A stretch of DNA of 29,476 bases from Clostridium lentum (GCF_014287815.1 NZ_JACOOQ010000025.1:1-29476), one strand, 5' to 3'. Shown: positions 16,579 to 26,208, numbered from the stretch's first letter. Numbers and translations are program-made. The notes: a model not told the origin generated them from the letters alone.

Positions 16579-19290
16579 TCAATGTAAGATTGAATTTAAG
16601 TCATCTTCCAGTTCATCTAAAGCAGAACCATTAGAGTTACCATTATTATTTGAATCATAATTATTGCTATGATTATTGTTATTAGAGTTATTATTAGAAC
16701 TAGAGGCTTTTGCAACTGTTAAAGAAACTGATTCACCAGCTTTTATTGTTGATTTAAAGTTTTTAACAGTATATTGCCCACTAGTTATACTTCCTGAAAT
16801 AGATTCACCAGAAATAGTGTAACTTATTTCATTTTCGTTTAATATTTTTATAGCATCATAAAGATCCATGTTCTTACTTAATCCCAAGCTAGATAAAGAA
16901 ATAGTTTGAGAACCTGAACTATTATCATATTCTGTTGGAAGTACATAAGGATAATCTGTAGTTGCTGAATTAGGGTTCAGTTTCTTGATAAACACCTTAG
17001 TTACAATGTTTCTAACAGGAGTACTTGCAGTTGCCAGTTTATTGTTAGTACTGTTTACCTTAGCTGTTACATGAACGTCACAAGCAGTTGTAGGTTGAGT
17101 ACCTTCAATGAAGTATTCAGTACGTACACGGTTTCCTCTTTGATCTTGTGCACATAGGTCAGTGGCAAGTTTTCCGGAATCACGACATACAGTAGCAGTT
17201 ACAACAGTTGATGGCTTTTCAATTTCTTTATATGAAAGACCTTGATGAACAACTCCCATAACATCACCCCAAAGGCTAGCAGCAGAACTACTATAACCAT
17301 TAAGTTTAGTAGGCATGTCATAACCTATCCAAACAGATGCAGAGTAGTAAGGAGTAAGTCCTGAGAACCAGAATGAATCACTGTTATCGGTAGTTCCACT
17401 CTTTCCAGCCACAGGTATATCACCAAACTTAGCACCGCCAGCATCAAAACCTGTAACAGGTCCTTTTAATATATCATACATTATATAAGCAGTTTCTTCA
17501 GAGAAAAGCTTAGTAGTATCGGCAGTCTTATCTAAGATTACTTTTCCAGTAGAGTCTATAACTTTTGTATAAAGGATAGCTTCAGTTCTAATACCTTTAT
17601 TTCCAAATGAACCATAAGCAGAAGCAAGAATAGTGGTATTACCACCATCTCTATCAGATGGATCATTATTGAATTCACCTAGAGCTAAAGTAGCTATACT
17701 TTTAGAAGATTCTGAGTTATAGATTAATCCAGATTTTTTGCCATACTCTAAGGCTGTTGATAATCCTAAATTGTATACAACTTTTAAGGAAGTAATATTT
17801 TTAGAATACATAATAGCTTCTCTTGGAGTTATTAATCCATCATATACACCATTCCAATTAGTTGGTTGGAATGAATAACCAAAGTTTGATAATTCTTCAT
17901 TAGTTAAAGGTGAATCATCAATTGGTGTAGCGGCAGTATAATTTTTAGTGTCAATTGCAGGACCATAAACTGTTAAAGGTTTTGTATTTGAAGCAATTGA
18001 CTTTAAATCATCATAAGCTCTATTTAAAGAGTTAGCTGGTTGCTTACCTCTTCCACCAATAAGAGCCTTTACTTCACCAGTTTTATAATCCATGACTGTA
18101 GCGGCAGATTGAAGCATATATACTCCTTCATTGGTTAAAGGCTCTTCACTATAACTTCCATTTATCTTCACATCAAGATTACTTCTGTCATCAAGTACAG
18201 CTTGAACGCCATCTTGCATTGTTCTATTCATTGTAGTATAAATTTTTAATCCACCATTAACAAATAGTTTACTTATCTCTTCATCTGTATACTTATATTT
18301 TTCTTTTAAATCTGATCTTACTTGATCAAGAGCAGGGTATACAAACCATTCATAATCAACAGAGTAACTAATTTCAGCAGCATTAAATTCAAAAGAGTTT
18401 GAATCTACAAAAGCATAGGCTTCATTATATTCTTCTTGCGTAATATAATGAAGTTCCAGCATTTTCATTAATACAGCTTTAGTTCTGTCAAGATAAGTAT
18501 TTGGATAGTCTTCTTCTTCAGTGTTATATGCACTATAATATGAAGGTGCCTGTGTAATACCTGCTAGGTAAGCACATTCAGGAAGTGTTAGGTCTTTTGC
18601 TGGCTTATTAAAGTAAGATAAAGAAGCAGCTTCAACACCGTATACATATCCACCAAGAGGGATAGTATTTAAATAAGCTTCCACTATTTGATTTTTAGTA
18701 AGTTTCTTTTCTAACTGTAAAGAAAGATAAATTTCTTTAATTTTTCTATTTATAGAATCAAGTGCAGTGTCTTCACTAGATGCTTCATCAATAAGGACAG
18801 TATTTTTTACTAATTGTTGAGTTATGGTAGAAGCACCATGTACTCCGCCTTTTCCTTTTATGATAACCAATACATCTCTAAGTGCAGCACCGATGATTCT
18901 GCGAACGTCAATACCTTTATGGTTTCGGAAACGTTCATCCTCTATAGAAATATAAGCATTAACAAGGTTTTGTGGCATTTCATCATAAGAAATGACATAA
19001 CGCTCTTCTTGTGTAGGTAGATTGTCTATAAATTCACCAGCATCATCATATAACATTGATGGTTGATTAAGATTTAATATTGAGTTAACATCTAAATCAG
19101 GTGCTGTTTTTACAACGGCAAAAATATATCCAAGACCAACAACAAGTCCTATTAATCCTAACATTACTACGGTAAGGAAGAAGTATTTAAAAAATCTTTT
19201 TACCTTAGAAGTCTTTTTCTTGTTCGTTTTTTTTGAATCTGTAGTATTTCTATTTTCAACAGATCCATTAGACTTTTTGTTAGTAGCCAT
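16579..19290 (-). CDS. Class A penicillin-binding protein (PBP1A type)
   Basis: A 903-residue bifunctional peptidoglycan synthase. It has a lysine-rich cytoplasmic tail, TM about 37-59, and a GT51 glycosyltransferase domain with catalytic E117 in EDERFRNHKG and GASTITQQL at 152-160. The transpeptidase domain has S434-x-x-K437, S496-K-N498 and KSGT at 630-633, so both activities look intact. Residues about 800-862 form a PASTA-like segment. The last 40 residues start with an Asn/Ser-rich low-complexity linker (863-889) and end in an acidic helix. AAGGGAGGAACAA precedes the ATG on the minus strand. It diverges from yunB over 108 bases holding an ATTATA box at 19343-19348 (-10 on the minus strand). 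Confidence 0.95.
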   Translation of the reverse strand: MATNKKSNGSVENRNTTDSKKTNKKKTSKVKRFFKYFFLTVVMLGLIGLVVGLGYIFAVVKTAPDLDVNSILNLNQPSMLYDDAGEFIDNLPTQEERYVISYDEMPQNLVNAYISIEDERFRNHKGIDVRRIIGAALRDVLVIIKGKGGVHGASTITQQLVKNTVLIDEASSEDTALDSINRKIKEIYLSLQLEKKLTKNQIVEAYLNTIPLGGYVYGVEAASLSYFNKPAKDLTLPECAYLAGITQAPSYYSAYNTEEEDYPNTYLDRTKAVLMKMLELHYITQEEYNEAYAFVDSNSFEFNAAEISYSVDYEWFVYPALDQVRSDLKEKYKYTDEEISKLFVNGGLKIYTTMNRTMQDGVQAVLDDRSNLDVKINGSYSEEPLTNEGVYMLQSAATVMDYKTGEVKALIGGRGKQPANSLNRAYDDLKSIASNTKPLTVYGPAIDTKNYTAATPIDDSPLTNEELSNFGYSFQPTNWNGVYDGLITPREAIMYSKNITSLKVVYNLGLSTALEYGKKSGLIYNSESSKSIATLALGEFNNDPSDRDGGNTTILASAYGSFGNKGIRTEAILYTKVIDSTGKVILDKTADTTKLFSEETAYIMYDILKGPVTGFDAGGAKFGDIPVAGKSGTTDNSDSFWFSGLTPYYSASVWIGYDMPTKLNGYSSSAASLWGDVMGVVHQGLSYKEIEKPSTVVTATVCRDSGKLATDLCAQDQRGNRVRTEYFIEGTQPTTACDVHVTAKVNSTNNKLATASTPVRNIVTKVFIKKLNPNSATTDYPYVLPTEYDNSSGSQTISLSSLGLSKNMDLYDAIKILNENEISYTISGESISGSITSGQYTVKNFKSTIKAGESVSLTVAKASSSNNNSNNNNHSNNYDSNNNGNSNGSALDELEDDLNSILH

Positions 19291-19398
19291 TTGTTCCTCC
19301 CTTAATAAGAATCAAGTATTTAATTTTATAATAATATATCATATTATAGCATATTTATTAATATATTAAAATAATATAAAGCATAAGGTGTATAAATT

Positions 19399-20064
19399 AT
19401 GAAGTATTATACAGAAAAAAACAGTAAAATCTTAAAATTTAAAAAAAATAGAAAGATAAATATATATCTAGCTATTATTATTACAATTTTGATGTTATTT
19501 AATCTATTTTTTTATATTTTTGATAAAAGAATGCTGCCAACAATTATTGATATGGCTGAAATTAAGATGGAAAGTGAAGCTGTTTCCATAATTAATGAGG
19601 AAAGTGTAGCTGTATACTCTGAAAGTTTCAAGTACGATGATATAATACATATAGAAAAAGATGAGGAAGGAAATATATCATTGGTGAGAGCAGATACAGT
19701 TATGCAGAATTATTTAGCTTCACAAGTTGTTTTAAGTTGTAATGAACGTTTTAAGAAGTATGAAAGTGTTGGAGTAAAAATACCTATTGGATATCTCACT
19801 AATAGTTCTTTTTTTTATAATATAGGACCAAGTATAACGGTAAAAATGAGACAAATAGGAAAGATAAATACTTCCTATGAATCAGTATTTGAAAGTGCAG
19901 GAATTAACCAAACACGACATAAGATTTACTTAAATGTGGATATGAAAGTAAGAGTGATAGTTCCACTTAAGAGTAGGGATGTAGAAGTATCATGCCAGAT
20001 ACCAGTTTCTGATACCATTATCGTTGGAAAGATTCCAGATACAGCTATTAATATGAATCCATAA
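19399..20064 (+). CDS. yunB: Sporulation protein YunB
   Basis: A 221-residue protein with one TM helix at about 22-43 and an extracytoplasmic domain. It matches YunB, a mother-cell sporulation protein of Bacillus and Clostridium, through its layout and conserved stretches such as DMAEIKMESEAVSIIN and the glycine-rich VGVKIPIGYLTNSSFF. In B. subtilis yunB is under sigma-E. A GCATATT that resembles a sigma-E -35 lies at 19349-19355, but I could not find a convincing -10 at the right distance. AAGGTG lies about 8 bases before the ATG. It ends at a terminator shared with hpt. Confidence 0.85.
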   Translation: MKYYTEKNSKILKFKKNRKINIYLAIIITILMLFNLFFYIFDKRMLPTIIDMAEIKMESEAVSIINEESVAVYSESFKYDDIIHIEKDEEGNISLVRADTVMQNYLASQVVLSCNERFKKYESVGVKIPIGYLTNSSFFYNIGPSITVKMRQIGKINTSYESVFESAGINQTRHKIYLNVDMKVRVIVPLKSRDVEVSCQIPVSDTIIVGKIPDTAINMNP

Positions 20065-20075
20065 TGAAAAGAAAT

Positions 20076-20111
20076 AAAAACACAACTTTTTGATTAAAAA
20101 GTTGTGTTTTT
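20076..20111. terminator. Bidirectional terminator between yunB and hpt
   Basis: A perfect 16-bp stem, AAAAACACAACTTTTT (20076-20091) with its complement (20096-20111), around a 4-base loop, with A and T runs at both ends. Confidence 0.92.
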
Positions 20112-20115
20112 ATAA

Positions 20116-20643
20116 TTATTTTTGCTCCCAATTAAACACATACGGTACATTTCTATAGTATCCATTGTAGTCTAATCCATATCCTACAACAAATAAATCA
20201 TCTATTTCAAAACAACAGTAGTCTGGAGATAAGTCTACCTTTCTTCTTGAAGGTTTATCAAGTAAAGTACAAGTTTTAACAGATTTAGCTCCTAACTTTT
20301 TAACATGTTCAACAACAAACTCCATTGTATAACCTGTGTCAATTATATCATCTACTATTAAAACATCAAGTCCTTCTATGTTATCAGGAATATCGTTAAC
20401 TACTGTAACTGTTCCTGAACTTATTTCACTGTTTCCATAGCTTGAAGTTGTCATAAATCCAATTTTAGCTTTTAAGTCAATTGCCTTAAATATGTCAGCC
20501 CCGAATACAAAACTTCCTCTTAAAAGAGGTAATATATAAATTTCTTTTCCTTGGTAATCTTTTGTGATTTGCGCGCCTAATTCTTTAACTTTTTCTTGTA
20601 TTTGTTCTTCTGAAAATAATATGTTTCGCTTTCTGTTTTCCAT
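20116..20643 (-). CDS. hpt: Hypoxanthine phosphoribosyltransferase
   Basis: A 175-residue purine salvage enzyme that joins hypoxanthine or guanine to PRPP. The PRPP-binding signature VLIVDDIIDTGYT is at residues 94-106, with the two acidic residues D98 and D99. LPLLRGS at 38-44 is the cis-peptide loop, and the hood motif DLFVVGYGLDYNGYYRN near the C-terminus is typical of Hpt rather than Xpt or Apt. GGAGG precedes the ATG by about 6 bases. In Bacillus hpt lies next to tilS and ftsH; here it is single, between yunB and hflX. Confidence 0.95.
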   Translation of the reverse strand: MENRKRNILFSEEQIQEKVKELGAQITKDYQGKEIYILPLLRGSFVFGADIFKAIDLKAKIGFMTTSSYGNSEISSGTVTVVNDIPDNIEGLDVLIVDDIIDTGYTMEFVVEHVKKLGAKSVKTCTLLDKPSRRKVDLSPDYCCFEIDDLFVVGYGLDYNGYYRNVPYVFNWEQK

Positions 20644-20683
20644 GGGAATCCTCCGTTTACTATATTTACAATGTTTTATTTAT

Positions 20684-20710
20684 AGTATAAAATTATATGA
20701 AAGTTGTCAA
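20684..20710 (-). promoter_or_regulatory. Candidate promoter of hpt
   Basis: On the minus strand a perfect TTGACA (20710-20705) is followed after 15 bases by TATACT (20689-20684); TACTAT, at a 17-base spacing, is an alternative -10. It lies about 40 bases before hpt and overlaps the start region of hflX. Confidence 0.5.
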
Positions 20711-20733
20711 GAGTATAAGTAGAGGTGAAGAAA

Positions 20734-22533
20734 ATGATTTATGGTAATATAGACGGAATTAGGAAATCAGCACTGGATGAATTAGAATCTTTATATAAAG
20801 CTAAGACACCTAAAGATGAAGCTTGTTCATTAAGCATAATGGAGACAATATCAAGAGTTTCATCATTTATTGAAAGAGAAATAAGTGTAGCCATAGATAG
20901 AAGAGGAAATACAGTTTCAGTGGCCATAGGAGATTCAACATCAGTTGAAATTCCTACATTAGATATAAGAGAAAAAAAATTAGCAGGAGTGAGAATAATC
21001 CATACTCATCCAAATGGTTTTAGTAATTTATCTGCTTTAGATATAAGTGCATTATTGAAGCTTAAGTTAGATGCTATTGTAGCTATTGGAATTTATGAAG
21101 GAAAGATTATTGATTGTTCATTAGGTATGTTAACAGTAATGAATGATACATTAGATTATGAAGAAGAACAGCATATTAAGATTGAAGATTTAACTTCAAT
21201 TAATATATTAAATAAAATTGCTTATATAGACTCAATGATAAAAGAAAGAGATATCATTGAAGATGAAATTGAAAGTGCAATTTTAGTAGGTTCAGATACT
21301 AAGGAAAGTCTTGAAGAATTAAAAGAACTTACTAAGGCTTGTGAAATACCTGTGCTTGATTCAGTATTCCAAAGTAGAAACAAAATAGATGCAGCCTTTT
21401 ACATAGGAAGAGGAAAAGTATTAGAAATTGCTTCATTAAGACAAAAGTTAAGAGCTAATGTAATTATTTTTGATGATGAATTATCTGGCTCACAAGTAAG
21501 AAACTTAGAGGCAGCTTTAGGGGCAAAGGTAATTGATAGAACAACACTTATTCTTGAAATATTTGCCAGAAGAGCTAAGTCTAGAGAAGCAAAGATTCAA
21601 GTTGAACTGGCACAACTTAAATATAGAGCCAGCAGGTTACAAGGACTTGGAACTATACTTTCAAGAACCGGTGGAGGTATAGGGACTAGAGGGCCAGGAG
21701 AGAAGAAGCTAGAAACAGATAGAAGGCATATAAAAGAGCAGATATATGATTTAAATGCTGAACTGAAGAAAATTAAGAAAATCAGAGAAACTCAAAGAGA
21801 GAAGAGAAATAAAGAAAGTATTCCAAAGGTTTCATTAGTTGGATATACTAATGCAGGAAAATCAACTTTAAGAAATGCTCTATGTGATGTAGCAGCACAA
21901 AAAGAAGTACAAGGAAAAGAAAAGGTATTTGAAGCAGATATGCTATTTGCCACTTTAGATATCACTACTAGAGCAATAATATTAAAAAATAAAGGAATAA
22001 TAACTCTTACAGACACAGTTGGTTTTGTAAGAAAGTTACCACATGATCTTGTTGAAGCCTTCAAATCAACTTTAGAAGAAGTAATATACGCAGATCTTTT
22101 ATGCCATGTTGTTGATGCTTCAAGTGAAACTGCTTTAGAACAAATCAAAGCTGTTGAAGAAGTATTACATGAGCTAGATGCTTTAGATAAGAAGACAATA
22201 CTTGTGCTAAATAAGATTGATAAAGCAGATTCAGCACGTTTAGAAGAGATAAAAGTAGCAACAGAGCATTATGATACTATTGAAATTTCAGCTAAAGAAG
22301 GTACTAATTTAGAGGTGCTATTAGATGAAATAGAAGAAAATCTTCCATACACAATGAAGAAATGTGAATATCTTATTCCATATGATAGAAGTGACATGGT
22401 GTCTTTCCTTCATAGAAATGGAAGAGTTTTTGAAGAAGATTACAGAGAAAATGGTACTTTCATGATTGTTGAAGTAGATGATGAAAGCTATAATAAGAGT
22501 AGTGAATTTGTTATTAAATTAATAAATCAATAG
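20734..22533 (+). CDS. hflX: GTPase HflX with N-terminal JAMM-like domain
   Basis: A 599-residue protein. Residues about 185-599 are HflX, a ribosome-binding GTPase that splits stalled or stressed 70S ribosomes: the glycine-rich GGGIGTRGPGEKKLETDRR at 313-331, G1 GYTNAGKST at 370-378, G3 DTVGF at 427-431 and G4 NKID at 493-496. Ordinary HflX is about 420 residues. The extra 180 N-terminal residues contain H90-T-H92-P, seven residues between H92 and S100, and D103, the exact spacing of the JAMM/MPN+ zinc signature, with E47 or E49 on the preceding strand as the possible glutamate. ATG 20734 follows AGAGGTG by 7 bases. The GTPase call is certain; the JAMM reading is an inference from motif spacing. 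Confidence 0.93.
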   Translation: MIYGNIDGIRKSALDELESLYKAKTPKDEACSLSIMETISRVSSFIEREISVAIDRRGNTVSVAIGDSTSVEIPTLDIREKKLAGVRIIHTHPNGFSNLSALDISALLKLKLDAIVAIGIYEGKIIDCSLGMLTVMNDTLDYEEEQHIKIEDLTSINILNKIAYIDSMIKERDIIEDEIESAILVGSDTKESLEELKELTKACEIPVLDSVFQSRNKIDAAFYIGRGKVLEIASLRQKLRANVIIFDDELSGSQVRNLEAALGAKVIDRTTLILEIFARRAKSREAKIQVELAQLKYRASRLQGLGTILSRTGGGIGTRGPGEKKLETDRRHIKEQIYDLNAELKKIKKIRETQREKRNKESIPKVSLVGYTNAGKSTLRNALCDVAAQKEVQGKEKVFEADMLFATLDITTRAIILKNKGIITLTDTVGFVRKLPHDLVEAFKSTLEEVIYADLLCHVVDASSETALEQIKAVEEVLHELDALDKKTILVLNKIDKADSARLEEIKVATEHYDTIEISAKEGTNLEVLLDEIEENLPYTMKKCEYLIPYDRSDMVSFLHRNGRVFEEDYRENGTFMIVEVDDESYNKSSEFVIKLINQ

Positions 22534-22534
22534 T

Positions 22535-22561
22535 AAAAAAGAAGATTATTCTTCTTTTTTT
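22535..22561 (+). terminator. Terminator of hflX
   Basis: AAAAAAGAAGA (22535-22545) pairs with TCTTCTTTTTT (22550-22560) around a TTAT loop. Confidence 0.85.
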
Positions 22562-22580
22562 ATGTTATAAGGGGATAAGA

Positions 22581-23993
22581 ATGGAAAAGTTTTTTGTAGA
22601 ATTTAATGAGTATGAACCTAAATATATTCAAATTTCAAATAATATTAAAAAACTTATTAATGAGAAACGAATATCAGGAGGGGAAAAGTTACCAACTATT
22701 AGAGCCCTTGCTAAGTTTTTAGCAGTGAATAATGATACTATAGTGAGCTGTTATAAGAGATTGGTTAGCGATGGTTATGCTGTTCAAAAAGTAGGTTCTG
22801 GTACATATGTCAAGAAACGTGATATGATAAGCTTTTTTAAAAGAGAGTATTCAAGAGAAATAAAGTCTATGATAAGTTCAAAAGATGAAAATATAATAGA
22901 TTTTACTGGTGAGAGTAATAGAGAGGTAATTTTCCCAATAGATGAATTTAAGGAAGTTATCAATAAAGTTCTTGATAGGGATGGAGCTGAGGCATTAATA
23001 AACCAGGAATCATTAGGATATATGAAGCTTAGAGAGACAATAAATGAAGCCTTTTGGCAGGGGAGTCTTGATATAGATGATTTACTTATTGTTTCAGGAG
23101 CTCAACAGGGGATAGATATTGCATCTAAGGCAATGCTTAATATTAATGATAATGTTATTGTAGAAAAACCTACATATACTGGTGCCTTATCAGTATTTAA
23201 GTGGAGAAGAGCCAATGTTTTTCAAGTTCCAATAGAAGAAGATGGCATAAATATTGAGCAGTTTGAAAAGATTCTTAAAAAGCATAAGATAAAATTCTTT
23301 TATACCATGAGCTATTTTCATAACCCTACAGGGATTAGCTATAGCTGGGAAAAGAAGCTTAAGATTTTAGAACTTGCCCAAATTTATGATTTTTATATAA
23401 TTGAAGATGATTATTTATCAGAGCTTATTTATGATGACAACATTCAACATGAACCTTTTAAGAAGTTAGATGTTTATGATAGGGTAGTTTATATAAAGAG
23501 TTTTTCTAAGGTGTTTTTGCCAGGTATAAGACTTGGATACATAATAAATCCTAAGTTTTTTAGAGATGCAATGATGAGTTCAAAGGTAAATACAGATATA
23601 GCAACATCAACACTGATGCAGCGTTCTTTAGAAATGTATATTAAAGAGGGATACTGGAAGGGATATATTTCATTTTTAAAAAATGAATATAAGATGAGAT
23701 ATGATTTAATGAAGAGGCTTTTAGAAGAAGAACTGAAGGAATATGTTACATTTATTGATCCTAAAGGAGGACTGACTTTTTATATTAAGCTGAAAAATAA
23801 GGAAATTAATAGTGAAGAATTATTTTATAGGCTTAAGGAAAGAAAGTTATATATTACACCAGGAAGTATATTTTATACTGGTACTGATGAAGGGAATTAT
23901 TCTTTCAGGTTAAGATATTCACAAGTGAAAGAAGAGGATATAAGACGAGGAATAAATATTATAAAAGAGGAGTTGATAAAATGTCGTATATAA
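22581..23993 (+). CDS. MocR/PdxR-family regulator (GntR HTH plus aminotransferase domain)
   Basis: A 470-residue transcription factor of the MocR/PdxR group. Residues 10-78 are a GntR-type winged helix (KYIQISNNIKKLI, then GTYVKKR). Residues about 105-468 are a type I aminotransferase fold with the PLP lysine K310 in SFSKVFLPG, N248 in NPTG, the EDDY acidic motif at 275-278, and R317. Such proteins sense PLP or another amino compound and control vitamin B6, GABA or amino-acid genes. No pdxS/pdxT or gab genes are adjacent, so the target is unknown. AAGGGGATAAGA precedes the ATG. The 3' end overlaps the next gene by 13 bases. Confidence 0.92.
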   Translation: MEKFFVEFNEYEPKYIQISNNIKKLINEKRISGGEKLPTIRALAKFLAVNNDTIVSCYKRLVSDGYAVQKVGSGTYVKKRDMISFFKREYSREIKSMISSKDENIIDFTGESNREVIFPIDEFKEVINKVLDRDGAEALINQESLGYMKLRETINEAFWQGSLDIDDLLIVSGAQQGIDIASKAMLNINDNVIVEKPTYTGALSVFKWRRANVFQVPIEEDGINIEQFEKILKKHKIKFFYTMSYFHNPTGISYSWEKKLKILELAQIYDFYIIEDDYLSELIYDDNIQHEPFKKLDVYDRVVYIKSFSKVFLPGIRLGYIINPKFFRDAMMSSKVNTDIATSTLMQRSLEMYIKEGYWKGYISFLKNEYKMRYDLMKRLLEEELKEYVTFIDPKGGLTFYIKLKNKEINSEELFYRLKERKLYITPGSIFYTGTDEGNYSFRLRYSQVKEEDIRRGINIIKEELIKCRI

Positions 23994-24628
23994 CTATACG
24001 TGATTATGGAGAAGATAGATTTATTGAAAAAAAGTCTGAATTTATAGGATATGCAAAGAGAGTAGAAAGTGAAGAAGAGGCAAAAGCCTTTGTTAATGAA
24101 ATAAAGTCAATGCATAAGCAAGCACGTCATAACTGTTGGGCATATGTAATTGGTGAAAATATGGGCATTCAAAGATATAGTGATGATGGAGAGCCACAGG
24201 GGACAGCAGGTATACCTATTTTAGAAGTTATGAAGAAAAGTGATATAACTGACTGTGCAGTGGTAGTAACAAGATATTTTGGAGGAATACTTCTAGGAAC
24301 AGGTGGACTTACGAGAGCTTATACAAAAGGGGCATCTATAGCTTTAAAAGCTGGTGGAGTAGTTGAAAAAGTACAGGGAGTAGATGTGGCTTTACATTTA
24401 GATTATGATATGATAGGCAAGGTTCAATATGTATGTGGACAAAATAATTGGCATATAGAAGATACTGAATATACTGACAAGGTAATTGTTCATATTTTAG
24501 CAGAAGTTTCTGTAAGTGAAGTTATTAAAAAAGAAATGACAGAAGTATCTAATGGTAAGATAACTGTAGAAAAAAGTGATGAGGATATATACTTCAAGGA
24601 AGAGAATAGACTTTATAAAATCATCTAA
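23981..24628 (+). CDS. YigZ/IMPACT family protein
   Basis: A 215-residue protein of the YigZ/YvyE/IMPACT family. The N-terminal domain carries the family signature: SEFIGYAKRV near residue 19, HNCWAYVIG near 50-58, YSDDGEPQGTAG near 66-77, and VVTRYFGGILLGTGGLTRAY near 95-114. The C-terminal 80 residues match the family's second, EF-G-like domain. Eukaryotic IMPACT regulates Gcn2; the bacterial role is not settled. It overlaps the MocR-type gene by 13 bases, with GAGGAG inside that gene as its ribosome binding site, so the two are translated from one message. Confidence 0.92.
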   Translation: MSYITIRDYGEDRFIEKKSEFIGYAKRVESEEEAKAFVNEIKSMHKQARHNCWAYVIGENMGIQRYSDDGEPQGTAGIPILEVMKKSDITDCAVVVTRYFGGILLGTGGLTRAYTKGASIALKAGGVVEKVQGVDVALHLDYDMIGKVQYVCGQNNWHIEDTEYTDKVIVHILAEVSVSEVIKKEMTEVSNGKITVEKSDEDIYFKEENRLYKII

Positions 24629-24676
24629 GAAAAAAGATAGCAAGTACTTTTAATATATATTACTATCTTTTTTCTT
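24627..24676 (+). terminator. Terminator of the regulator/YigZ pair
   Basis: AAGAAAAAAGATAG (24627-24640) pairs perfectly with CTATCTTTTTTCTT (24663-24676), overlapping the stop codon. Confidence 0.85.
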
Positions 24677-24821
24677 ATCTTAAATAATATATTGCTTCTA
24701 GCAATGTGTTTTATATTAAGTAATTACATGGTTTTAGTCATATTTATATAAGTAAAATTAGTAATATATTATATAGAAAAGTGTAAAGTTAAGGAAGGGA
24801 TAATAATTATGAGGTGGTATT

Positions 24822-25223
24822 ATGCAAAGTAAAAGTAATATAGCAAAGATTATAATCTCTTTGCCTATATGTATGGGGCTAGTTTTATTTATTTCATCTA
24901 ACATATTAAATACTACTGTAAAGAATGATTACATCAAGGTTTATGGGCTTTATGGCAATAAGATAGATATAGCAGATATTGAAGAACTTTCACTAGAAGA
25001 AAAAATTCCGATGGTTAATAAGGTAGTTAATGGTATTATCCTTGGCAATGGCAAGAAAAAAGGATACTTTAAACTAGGTGATAAAAATGTAAGATTATAT
25101 TTATATAATAGTGAAGGCCCTTATATTTATATTCAGACAGCAAAGGATGAATATTATCTAAATTTACCTACAGTTGAAAAAACAAAATCCTTATATGATG
25201 AAATAATGGAAGAAAAAAGTTGA
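24822..25223 (+). CDS. Membrane-anchored protein with a PH-like C-terminal domain
   Basis: A 133-residue protein with one TM helix at about 7-29 and the remainder outside or inside as a small beta-rich domain. The order of segments (KIDIADIEELSL, then GKKKGYFKLGDKNVRLYLY, then YIYIQTAKDEYYLNL, and a final helix) resembles small bacterial PH domains in which a membrane helix precedes the barrel. No catalytic residues are seen. GAGGTGG lies 6 bases before the ATG. It stands alone between the YigZ terminator and the yebC promoter. The PH reading is a guess from strand pattern; confidence that it is a gene is high. Confidence 0.75.
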   Translation: MQSKSNIAKIIISLPICMGLVLFISSNILNTTVKNDYIKVYGLYGNKIDIADIEELSLEEKIPMVNKVVNGIILGNGKKKGYFKLGDKNVRLYLYNSEGPYIYIQTAKDEYYLNLPTVEKTKSLYDEIMEEKS

Positions 25224-25246
25224 AAGTAAATACTTGAAATAGAAAA

Positions 25247-25275
25247 TTGTTAAATTAGAATAAATATGGTATAAT
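25247..25275 (+). promoter_or_regulatory. Promoter of yebC
   Basis: TTGTTA (25247-25252), a 17-base spacer and a perfect TATAAT (25270-25275) lie 40 bases before the start codon. Confidence 0.65.
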
Positions 25276-25315
25276 TGATACAGTTTAAAAAATAGCAATT
25301 TAGGAGGAAATAACA

Positions 25316-26056
25316 ATGTCAGGACATTCAAAATGGCATAATATTCAAAATAAAAAAGGGAAAGCAGATGCTAAAAGAGGAAAGATATTCACAAAGATAG
25401 GTAAGGAAATAGTACTTGCAGTTAAGAATGGAGGTCCTGCTCCTGAAAATAACCCTAAATTAAGAGATGCTATAGCAAAAGCTAAAGCAGCAAACATGCC
25501 AGGAGATACAATAACAAGATCTATTAAGAAAGCTTCAGGAGAGTTAGCGGCAGTTAACTACGAAAGCATAGTATATGAAGGATACGGTCCATCAGGAGTT
25601 GCTGTAATAGTTGAAACTTTAACAGATAATAAAAATAGATCAGCTGGTAACGTAAGATCAGCTTTCACTAAAGGTGGCGGAAATATGGGAACAAGTGGAT
25701 GTGTTGGTTTCATGTTCCAAGAAAAAGGTGAAATAGTTATTGAAAAAGGTGATTTAGATGAAGATGAAATCATGATGATGGCTTTAGATGCAGGTGCAGA
25801 GGACTTTAATGCAGATGAAGAGGAAGTATTTGTAATAACTACTACACCAGAAGACTTCAGTTCAGTAAGAGAAGAGTTAGAAGCTCAAGGTTTAGAATTC
25901 TTAGAAGCAGCAGTAAAAATGATTCCAGATACATACACTGAAATTAATGAAGATGATGCTAAGAAGTTCCAAAAGATGTTAGACTTACTTGAAGATGATG
26001 ATGACGTTCAAGAAGTTTACCACAATGCTGAATTCCCAGAAGGATGGGATGAATAA
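25316..26056 (+). CDS. yebC: YebC/PmpR family protein
   Basis: A 246-residue member of the YebC/TACO1 family, of normal length. It begins with the family's signature [20 protein letters not shown], followed by [20 protein letters not shown] and the middle-domain motif [16 protein letters not shown]. The C-terminal part is acidic ([15 protein letters not shown], near 229-242). Members have been described as transcription regulators (PmpR) and, for several bacterial and mitochondrial relatives, as factors that help ribosomes through proline-rich stretches. AGGAGG precedes the ATG by 7 bases. No clean terminator lies just after the stop; the next strong hairpin is at 26209. Confidence 0.95.
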   Translation: MSGHSKWHNIQNKKGKADAKRGKIFTKIGKEIVLAVKNGGPAPENNPKLRDAIAKAKAANMPGDTITRSIKKASGELAAVNYESIVYEGYGPSGVAVIVETLTDNKNRSAGNVRSAFTKGGGNMGTSGCVGFMFQEKGEIVIEKGDLDEDEIMMMALDAGAEDFNADEEEVFVITTTPEDFSSVREELEAQGLEFLEAAVKMIPDTYTEINEDDAKKFQKMLDLLEDDDDVQEVYHNAEFPEGWDE

Positions 26057-26208
26057 TCTAGAAGACTTAGCGTTTTCAATGGTTTATAGCTAAAAGTTGT
26101 AAGTTGGAAAGTGTAACAAGACTACTTAAACTGTACTCAATGATGACATACAACTAAAAAAGCATAGTCAAATAATTACGATAAATGATGGCATAGTTAA
26201 GATATACG

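Noticed and set aside
19349..19380. Sigma-E promoter for yunB
   Set aside because: GCATATT fits a -35 element, but no CATA-type -10 lies at the proper distance.
22581..23993. Plain aminotransferase annotation for this gene
   Set aside because: An intact GntR-type winged helix precedes the aminotransferase fold, so it is a MocR/PdxR-type regulator.
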